A stretch of 5,048 bases of DNA. Origin: Candidatus Aminicenantota bacterium. Its GTDB lineage: Bacteria; Acidobacteriota; Aminicenantia; Aminicenantales; JAFGBC01. The stretch is taken from assembly GCA_016933355.1 (NCBI GenBank), contig JAFGBC010000195.1, forward strand, positions 1 to 5,048. Reading direction: 5' to 3'. The stretch's first letter is position 1; every line of letters starts with the position of its first letter. Below the pieces are notes generated by a model, which was not told the DNA's origin, searched no databases, and worked only from the letters and a program-made list of their open reading frames with translations. Shown piece after piece: positions 1 through 5,048 of the stretch. Made by a program: the position numbers and the translations under genes.

Positions 1-18
1 CCCCCCTTCCTCGCCCAT

Positions 19-47
19 TTGACAGGCCCCCGCCCTTAACCTACAAT
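19..47 (+). promoter_or_regulatory. Sigma70-type promoter of the operon
   Basis: A perfect -35 hexamer TTGACA lies at 19-24 and a five-of-six -10 hexamer TACAAT at 42-47, separated by the optimal 17 bp. The predicted transcription start, about 7 bases past the -10 box, falls around 54-58, on top of the rodZ ATG at 58. The stretch is locally AT-richer than its surroundings. It is the only obvious promoter ahead of the four-gene run. The call rests on motif match alone, and exact hexamer preferences in this organism are unknown. Confidence 0.75.
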
Positions 48-58
48 TTTCCCTGTCA
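20..58. repeat. Inverted repeat flanking the promoter, possible operator
   Basis: TGACAGG at 20-26 is a perfect reverse complement of CCTGTCA at 52-58. The arms are offset by 32 bp, close to three helical turns. The left arm overlaps the -35 box, and the right arm covers the predicted transcription start and the first base of the rodZ ATG. This geometry would suit a repressor or a looping regulator. Because five bases of the left arm are also promoter consensus, chance is a real alternative. Confidence 0.3.
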
Positions 59-843
59 TGCCACCCCTCGGGTCCGAACTCAAGGCCGCCCGCGAAGCGA
101 AAGGGATGAGACTCGAGGAGATCGCCGCCGCGACCCGAATCAACCGTAGATTCCTTGCGGCTCTCGAGGAGGACGACTTCGCCGCCTTCCGGAGCGATTT
201 CTTCGCCCGGAGCGTCATCCGCGCCTACGCCAAATCGGTGGGCCTGGACGAGAAGGAGATCCTGGCGCGCTACGAGCCGCGGGCCCGCCGGGCTCAGTCC
301 CGGGCGCCGAACGAAGAGGCGGCGCGGCGGAGGCCTCACGCCAAACCCCTGCCCTCCCCGCTCAAGAACGCGGTTTTTTTCATCTTCAGCGCCACCGCGA
401 TCGGACTGACCCTGTTCGTCTTCCTCAAAAATCGCGATGAAAAGCCCGAGCCTCCGGCCGCCGCGGAGCGTCAAGCCGTTGTCTCGAACGCTCCCGCCGT
501 CCCCGTCCCGGATACGCCCTCCGAATCCTCCGCCTTTCCCGCCGCCGGTCCCGCCCCCTCCGCGCCCCCGGCCGAAAGCCAGGAACTGATCCTCGAGCTG
601 GCCTTCACGGACGAGACCTGGATCCAGGCCTTCGCCGACGGCGCGGTCAAGCTCGACGGCCTCCGGCCCGCCGGCGCCACGGCCCGGATCGAGGCCGGCG
701 CCGAGATCCTCCTCCATCTGGGCAACGCGGGCGGCGTCGCGGGCGCGCTCAACGGCCGGCCGCTCAAGTCCTTCGGCGCTTCGGGCGCCGTCGTCAAGAA
801 CATCCGCATCACGCCCGACACCAAGGGCGACTTCTGGAAATAG
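58..843 (+). CDS. rodZ: RodZ-like HTH membrane protein
   Basis: This 261-residue protein has the RodZ architecture. Residues about 4-72 form the cytoplasmic helix-turn-helix typical of the family (LGSELKAAREAKG, then the RINRRFLAALEEDDF and RSVIRAYAKSVGLD segments). An Arg-rich juxtamembrane stretch covers 75-103. One hydrophobic helix at about 104-123 spans the membrane, followed by a Pro/Ala-rich periplasmic linker (129-173) and a C-terminal beta domain of the DUF4115 type (about 176-251, with the typical ETWIQAF segment). RodZ proteins link MreB filaments to the cell-wall elongation machinery and set rod shape; that role here is inferred from family, and no mreB is visible nearby. The ATG at 58 is chosen because the first HTH helix begins at residue 4 and a later start would cut it. 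There is no Shine-Dalgarno sequence. The gene uses more mixed codons than its neighbours, mainly near the membrane helix, where a run of seven T occurs at 374-380. It ends 3 bases before ntrY. Confidence 0.85.
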   Translation: MPPLGSELKAAREAKGMRLEEIAAATRINRRFLAALEEDDFAAFRSDFFARSVIRAYAKSVGLDEKEILARYEPRARRAQSRAPNEEAARRRPHAKPLPSPLKNAVFFIFSATAIGLTLFVFLKNRDEKPEPPAAAERQAVVSNAPAVPVPDTPSESSAFPAAGPAPSAPPAESQELILELAFTDETWIQAFADGAVKLDGLRPAGATARIEAGAEILLHLGNAGGVAGALNGRPLKSFGASGAVVKNIRITPDTKGDFWK

Positions 844-846
844 GCG

Positions 847-3018
847 ATGGGTCCCGACGAGGCCAAGAGACGCGGCTCGCGGTTCATCGGGGCCTTCATC
901 ATCCTGCTCATCATCCTGTTCTTCTCGATCACCTTCTTCATCAGCGAGTCGCAGGAGTTCTCGCCGACCTCGCTGACCAAGATCCTCCTCTCCTCGCTCC
1001 AGATCATCGTCTTCCTGCTGTTCATGATCCTAGCCCTCCTCCTCGGCCGCAACCTGATCAAGCTCCAGCTCGAGCGGAAACGGAAGGTCGCCGGCTCGCA
1101 CTTCAAAACCAAGCTCGTCTTCTTCTTCACGGCCCTGTCCTTCATCCCGACCCTCCTCCTCTTCCTGTTCGCGAGCGACCTCATCTCCCGCAACATCGAG
1201 AGCTGGTTCCAGACGCCGCTCGACCGGATCCTGGCCGACACCCAGAGCGTCGCCGACGGCTTCTACCGGAGCAGCGAGGAGCTGACCTACCACTACGCCC
1301 AGGAGCTGGCCCGGACGATCAAGCGCCAGAACCTGGTCGCCCCTGAGAGCCGGGTCGCCCTCCGCGAGCTCGTGCGCGAGAAGCTCAAGGAGTACAAGCT
1401 GGACGAGATCGGGATCTTCCTCGAGGACGAGGAGCTCTTCACCTACCTCAACCCCGAGCTCCCCCTCCAGGACTACCAGGACCTCAAGAAGAACATCGTC
1501 AAGCGCGCTCAGCTCGGCGAGCTGCTGCGCAGCATCGAGCCGCTCGGGAACGGCGAGATGATCCGGCGCGGCGTGTCCTTCGCCCTGCCCGGCGTCGGCA
1601 ACGTCCTGGTCGCGACCGGCAAGTTCCTGCCCCAGAGCTACGCTCAGCGGATCGCCAACATCTCCGCCTACGTCGACCGCTACGGGCAGCTCAAAGTCCA
1701 GCGCGTCCCGGTCAAGACCTTCTACCTGATGACCCTCATCTTCGTGACCCTCCTCATCGTCTTCGCCGCGACCTGGATCGGCTTCCAGCTGGCCAAGGGG
1801 ATCACGGTCCCGATCGAGAAACTGGCCCAGGCGACGCGCGAGGTCTCGCGCGGGAACCTGTCGGTCCGCGTCGAGGACACGGCCACCGACGAGCTGGGGA
1901 CCCTGATCGAGTCCTTCAACCAGATGATCTTCGACCTCAAGGACGGCCAGGCCCGCATCGCCCAGAAAACGTCCGAAGTCGAGGCCCGCAAGAGCTACAT
2001 CGAGGCTGTCCTCGACAACATTCAGACCGGCGTCATCACCCTGGACGCGGGCGGCCTGATCACGACCATCAACCCCTCGGCCCGCGACATGCTCGCCCTG
2101 ACCGGGGCCGAGGTCGTCGGGCTCGGCTACCGGGCCGTCCTGTCCGACCCCCGCTTCGAGGAGGTCGTCAAGACGATCGACGGCGGGCTCCGGAACCGCT
2201 ACCGGCTCTCGGACAAGGAGATCCGGGTCGGCGCCAACGGCCAGGGCACGACGGTCGCCCTGGCCCTCTCGCCGCTGCGGACGCCGGCCGACGAGTTCAC
2301 CGGCCTGATCGTCGTCCTCGACGACCTGACCCAGCTCATCAAGGCCCAGCGGATCGCGGCCTGGAAGGAGATCGCCCAGCGCGTCGCCCACGAGATCAAG
2401 AACCCGCTGACCCCGATCCAGCTCTCGGCCGAGCGGATCATCAAGACCCTCCAGAAGCGGGACGAGCGCGCGGCCGACGTCGTCCAGGAAGGGGCGCGGA
2501 CGATCATCGAGGAGACGAGGACGATCAAGTCCCTGGTCGACGAGTTCACGACCTTCGCCCGAATGCCCGGTGTCCGCCTCCAGCCCTCCGACCTCCACGC
2601 CGTCATCGGCCAGGTCGTCGGGCTGTTCAAGGGCATCTTCGAGGAGGTGGACTTCGAGACGCTCCTGGCCGCCGACGTGCCCCGGCCCGTCCCGCTCGAC
2701 CCGGAGCAGATGAAGCGGGCCCTGATCAACCTCTTCGACAACGCGATCGAGGCCATGAACCGGAAGGGGACGCTCCGCGTCGCGACCGCCTTTGACAAAT
2801 CGGAGCAAACGGTTAGAATAGAGGTCTCCGACACGGGCCCGGGCATCTCGTCCGAGGACCTGGGCAAGCTCTTCATGCCCCACTTCTCGACCAAGAAGAA
2901 GGGCTCGGGTCTGGGGCTGGCCATCGTCAGCCAGATCGTGAGCGACCACAACGGGACGGTCGGCGTCGAGAACCTCAAGCCGAACGGCGCCCGGTTCACG
3001 ATCCGGATCCCGGCCTGA
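847..3018 (+). CDS. ntrY: NtrY-type sensor histidine kinase
   Basis: This 723-residue membrane kinase is full length for NtrY. Three hydrophobic helices lie at about 14-33, 47-68 and 88-112. A predicted extracytoplasmic sensor region spans 113-290, and a fourth helix lies at about 291-315. A HAMP domain (about 316-368) and a PAS domain (about 382-498, starting near YIEAVLDNIQTGVITLD) follow. The dimerisation/phosphoacceptor domain carries the NtrY signature AHEIKNPLTPIQLSAER with phosphorylated His515. The ATPase domain (about 615-723) shows the N box (NLFDNAIEAMN, Asn632), G1 (DTGPGIS, 662-668), the F box (FSTKKKG) and G2 (GSGLGLA, 686-692). All catalytic motifs are intact, so it should autophosphorylate and pass phosphate to the adjacent NtrX-like regulator. 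The ligand is unknown; in proteobacteria NtrYX is tied to nitrogen, redox and envelope control. Its start lies 3 bases past the rodZ stop with a weak GGA at 836-838, suggesting translational coupling. Codons 649-658 depart sharply from the gene's bias and contain a promoter-like sequence. Confidence 0.9.
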   Translation: MGPDEAKRRGSRFIGAFIILLIILFFSITFFISESQEFSPTSLTKILLSSLQIIVFLLFMILALLLGRNLIKLQLERKRKVAGSHFKTKLVFFFTALSFIPTLLLFLFASDLISRNIESWFQTPLDRILADTQSVADGFYRSSEELTYHYAQELARTIKRQNLVAPESRVALRELVREKLKEYKLDEIGIFLEDEELFTYLNPELPLQDYQDLKKNIVKRAQLGELLRSIEPLGNGEMIRRGVSFALPGVGNVLVATGKFLPQSYAQRIANISAYVDRYGQLKVQRVPVKTFYLMTLIFVTLLIVFAATWIGFQLAKGITVPIEKLAQATREVSRGNLSVRVEDTATDELGTLIESFNQMIFDLKDGQARIAQKTSEVEARKSYIEAVLDNIQTGVITLDAGGLITTINPSARDMLALTGAEVVGLGYRAVLSDPRFEEVVKTIDGGLRNRYRLSDKEIRVGANGQGTTVALALSPLRTPADEFTGLIVVLDDLTQLIKAQRIAAWKEIAQRVAHEIKNPLTPIQLSAERIIKTLQKRDERAADVVQEGARTIIEETRTIKSLVDEFTTFARMPGVRLQPSDLHAVIGQVVGLFKGIFEEVDFETLLAADVPRPVPLDPEQMKRALINLFDNAIEAMNRKGTLRVATAFDKSEQTVRIEVSDTGPGISSEDLGKLFMPHFSTKKKGSGLGLAIVSQIVSDHNGTVGVENLKPNGARFTIRIPA
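2792..2819 (+). promoter_or_regulatory. Candidate internal promoter within ntrY for ntrX-recO
   Basis: A perfect TTGACA at 2792-2797 and a five-of-six TAGAAT at 2814-2819 are separated by 16 bp, inside the ntrY ATPase domain. The coding sequence here (residues 649-658) uses TTT, AAA, CAA, GTT, AGA and ATA, whereas this gene otherwise nearly always uses C- or G-ending codons. The predicted start near 2826 would give about 220 nt of leader before the ntrX ATG. It could supply NtrX and RecO independently of the upstream promoter. Function is inferred from motif and codon anomaly only. Confidence 0.45.
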
Positions 3019-3045
3019 TTCCGCCGTCAAGCGAGGCCGCGCGCC

Positions 3046-4407
3046 ATGAGCAAGGACAAGATCCTGGTCATCGACGACGAGTCGAACATCCGCTCCTCTT
3101 TGCAGGGCATCCTCGAGGACGAAGGCTACGCCGTCCAGACCGCCGAGTCGGGCGAGGACGGGCTGCGCCTCCTCGAGAAGCAGAACTTCGACCTCCTCCT
3201 CCTCGACGTCTGGCTGCCCGAGATGAGCGGGCTCGACGTCCTGAAGCGCGTCAAGCCGGGCGAGGAGTCCCCCCTGGTCGTCATGATCTCCGGCCATGGG
3301 ACGATCGAGACGGCCGTCCAGGCCACCAAGCTGGGCGCCTACGACTTCCTGGAAAAGCCCCTCTCGCTGGAGAAAGTCGTCGTCACCGTCCAGAACGCCC
3401 TCCGCCAGCGGCGGCTCGAGGTCGAGAACATCGAGCTCCGCGAGAAGACCAAGACCCGCTACCACCTGGCCGGCGAGAGCCGCTCGATCCGCAAGCTCCG
3501 CGAGGAGATCGGGACGGCGGCGCCCTCCAACGGCCGCGTCTTGATCTACGGCGAGAACGGGACGGGCAAGGAGGTCATCGCCCGGCTCATCCACCAGCAG
3601 AGCCGGCGCAAGGGCCGCCGCTTCGTCGAGATCAACTGCGCGGCCGCTCCGGACGAGGTCATCGAGAGCGAGCTGTTCGGGTACGTCCGCGACCACGTCC
3701 CGCTCGCCGCCAAGGACAAGAAGGGCAAGTTCTTGCTCGCCGACGGCGGAACGCTCTTCCTGGACGAGATCGGCGAGATGAGTCTCAAGACCCAGGCCAA
3801 GCTCGTCCGCGTCCTCGAGGAGCAGGAGTACGAGCCGCTCGGGTCGGCCGAGCCGGTGCCCGTCGACGTCCGGCTGGTGGCCGCGACAGGCAAGAACCTC
3901 AAGGAGCTCATCGCCAAGGACAAGTTCCGCGAGGACCTCTTCTTCAAGCTCAACGTCATCCCGCTCATCATCCCGCCCCTGCGCGAACGCAAAGAGGACA
4001 TCCCGGTCCTGATCGACGCCTTCCTGCGCGACTTCGCCGACGAGTACGGCAAGAAGCCCAAGACGATGGCCCCGGCCGCCGTCGAGGCCTTCCTGAACTA
4101 CGCCTGGCCGGGCAACGTCAGCGAGCTGATGAACGTCATCGAGCGCTTCGTAATCATGGTCGCCGAGCCCGAGATCGACGCCGCCCATCTCTCGCTCCTG
4201 GTCGAGGCCCGGGAACTCGAAGTCGCGCCCGGCCTGGCCGGCGGCCTCACGCTCCACCAGGCCCTCGAGGAGTACGAGCGGCATTTCATCCACCGCGTCC
4301 TGACCCGGAACCGCTGGGACCTGGGCCGGGCGGCCCGGGCCCTGGGCGTCGAGGACGAGCACCTCCGGGGCCGGATCAAGGCCCTCAACATCACCCTGAT
4401 CGACTGA
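3046..4407 (+). CDS. ntrX: NtrX-type response regulator with degenerate sigma54 output
   Basis: This 453-residue protein has the three-domain NtrC/NtrX layout. The receiver (about 4-120) has Asp10, Asp11, phosphoacceptor Asp54, Ser82 and Lys104, all intact. The AAA+ domain (about 140-375) has Walker A GENGTGKE (169-176), the switch Asn197 in NCAA, and Walker B LFLDE (Asp240, Glu241). A C-terminal Fis-type helix-turn-helix spans about 402-448. It is the likely target of the NtrY encoded just upstream. It departs from family norms in the output half. After ELFG the sigma54-binding GAFTGA motif is replaced by DHVPLA (216-221). The WPGNVREL motif reads WPGNVSEL, placing Ser359 at the usual sensor II arginine. 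The second arginine of FREDLxxRL is Lys301. The recognition-helix area reads GVEDEHLRGR instead of the common ERSxLYRK type. This suggests a regulator that binds DNA and receives phosphate but does not remodel sigma54 polymerase; NtrX is the closest family, from the pairing. A GAGG at 3033-3036 gives a plausible ribosome site 9 bases before the ATG. Confidence 0.88.
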   Translation: MSKDKILVIDDESNIRSSLQGILEDEGYAVQTAESGEDGLRLLEKQNFDLLLLDVWLPEMSGLDVLKRVKPGEESPLVVMISGHGTIETAVQATKLGAYDFLEKPLSLEKVVVTVQNALRQRRLEVENIELREKTKTRYHLAGESRSIRKLREEIGTAAPSNGRVLIYGENGTGKEVIARLIHQQSRRKGRRFVEINCAAAPDEVIESELFGYVRDHVPLAAKDKKGKFLLADGGTLFLDEIGEMSLKTQAKLVRVLEEQEYEPLGSAEPVPVDVRLVAATGKNLKELIAKDKFREDLFFKLNVIPLIIPPLRERKEDIPVLIDAFLRDFADEYGKKPKTMAPAAVEAFLNYAWPGNVSELMNVIERFVIMVAEPEIDAAHLSLLVEARELEVAPGLAGGLTLHQALEEYERHFIHRVLTRNRWDLGRAARALGVEDEHLRGRIKALNITLID

Positions 4408-4426
4408 GGCCGGGGGCCGCCGGGCC

Positions 4427-5048
4427 ATGCCGCTCGAACAATCCGAAGGCGTCGTCCTCAGGACCTACCCGGTCGGGGAGCAGGACAAGCTCGTCGTCGT
4501 CTTCACGCGCGACAAGGGCGTCGTCAAGGGCGTCGCCAAGGGCGCCCGCAAGTTCGCGAACCGCTTCGGGTCGACCCTGGAGCCGATGTCCCGCGTCCGG
4601 ACCTTCTACTACGAGAAGGAACGCCAAGAGCTGGTCACGATCTCGAACTGCGACCTTCTCGAGTCGTTCTTCGACGTCCAGCGCGAGCCGGACGTCGCCT
4701 GCGCCCTGTCCTATATCGCCGAGTTGATCGTGGAGTTCTCGCCCTCCCGCTCCAGCGACGACGTCCTGTACCGGCTCCTGCTCAGCCTCCTGCGCGGCTT
4801 CAAGGACAAGGGCGATGTCCGGCTCCTGTGCCGCTATTTCGAGTCGTGGTTCCTGAGGATCAACGGCTGGCTTCCCGAGTTCCGCCGCTGCAAAGGCTGC
4901 CGGACGTCGCTGGCGGGCGAGGGCTGGCTGTCGCCGCGGCGGGACGGCGTGTATTGCGCGCGGTGCGCGCCCGAGAAGCGGGACGCCGTCGGGCCCGAGG
5001 TGGCGGCCTTCACCGCCTGGGCCAAGAAGAGCAGCCCGCTCGCCGCGC
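4427..5048 (+). CDS. recO: DNA repair protein RecO (3' end outside window)
   Basis: The first 207 codons are visible and the frame is still open at the window edge; RecO is usually about 240-250 residues, so perhaps 35-50 are missing. RecO helps RecR and RecF load RecA onto SSB-coated single-stranded DNA and anneals strands in recombinational repair. The N-terminal part (about 4-80) fits the RecO OB fold, beginning with the typical SEGVVLRTYPVGEQDKLVVVF segment followed by a KGVAKGARK basic stretch. A helical region follows, then a four-cysteine zinc-finger pattern (Cys154, Cys157, Cys177, Cys180) as in many RecO proteins. The ATG at 4427 matches the usual RecO N terminus. It lies 19 bases after ntrX in a very GC-rich spacer without a well-placed Shine-Dalgarno; the nearest GAGG (4406-4409) is too far, so translation may depend on coupling with ntrX. 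Being housekeeping, it probably shares transcription by position rather than function. Confidence 0.9.
   Translation, partial: MPLEQSEGVVLRTYPVGEQDKLVVVFTRDKGVVKGVAKGARKFANRFGSTLEPMSRVRTFYYEKERQELVTISNCDLLESFFDVQREPDVACALSYIAELIVEFSPSRSSDDVLYRLLLSLLRGFKDKGDVRLLCRYFESWFLRINGWLPEFRRCKGCRTSLAGEGWLSPRRDGVYCARCAPEKRDAVGPEVAAFTAWAKKSSPLAA

Noticed and set aside
1..57. Divergent promoter or gene end at the left edge
   Set aside because: The reverse strand shows no convincing -35/-10 pair and too little sequence is available to identify an upstream gene.
471..1241. A 256-codon minus-strand open frame across the rodZ-ntrY junction
   Set aside because: It is antisense to clear RodZ and NtrY coding sequence, rich in Ser/Arg/Ala as expected of a shadow frame, and has no recognisable motif.
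2199..2999. A 266-codon minus-strand open frame within ntrY
   Set aside because: It lies fully within the kinase catalytic region in antisense, with shadow-like composition and no start context or domain.
3019..3045. Possible separate promoter or terminator in the ntrY-ntrX gap
   Set aside because: The 27-base gap has no -10/-35 pair and no hairpin with a T tract; it holds only a GAGG ribosome site.
4408..4426. GC-rich spacer between ntrX and recO as a terminator hairpin
   Set aside because: GGCC repeats can form short alternative pairings, but there is no long stable stem and no following T run, and recO begins immediately after it.
1030..4428. A 1132-codon open frame on the minus strand across ntrY and ntrX
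   Set aside because: It is antisense to two well-recognised genes over its whole length, has a low-complexity Asp/Glu/Leu/Val-rich composition and shows no domain. It arises because the sense genes almost never use codons whose complement gives a stop in that frame.

Overview
The window is a GC-rich bacterial segment with four genes on the plus strand, packed head to tail. It reads as one operon: rodZ-like, ntrY-like kinase, ntrX-like regulator, recO. Intergenic gaps are 3, 27 and 19 bases. Most codons in the last three genes end in G or C (GTC, CTC, ATC, GAG, AAG), which also explains the long antisense open frames; I treat those as shadows. No rRNA, tRNA or other taxonomic marker is present. 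The strong C-ending codon bias and the NtrYX next to RecO would suit Acidobacteriota or the related Aminicenantes, but this is a loose impression, not an identification.

Layout: bases 1-57 hold a near-consensus sigma70-type promoter (TTGACA, 17 bp, TACAAT). It lies so close to the first ATG that the rodZ message should be leaderless or nearly so. Bases 58-843 encode a RodZ-like bitopic membrane protein (cytoplasmic HTH, one membrane helix, Pro/Ala-rich linker, C-terminal beta domain). Bases 847-3018 encode a complete NtrY-type membrane sensor histidine kinase. Bases 3046-4407 encode its NtrX-type partner. Bases 4427-5048 hold the first 207 codons of RecO, cut by the window edge.

How they may work together: NtrY and NtrX keep every residue needed for phosphotransfer (His515 to Asp54). 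The output half of NtrX is unusual. The sigma54-contacting GAFTGA loop is replaced, the arginine of the WPGN-x-REL motif is serine, an arginine-finger position is lysine, and the Fis-type recognition helix is acidic. The inference is a live phosphorelay whose regulator no longer works as a normal sigma54 activator. A second promoter-like sequence (TTGACA, 16 bp, TAGAAT) sits inside the 3' part of ntrY, in a patch of otherwise avoided codons, and could drive ntrX and recO separately. I see no mobile element, CRISPR array, RNA gene or terminator.
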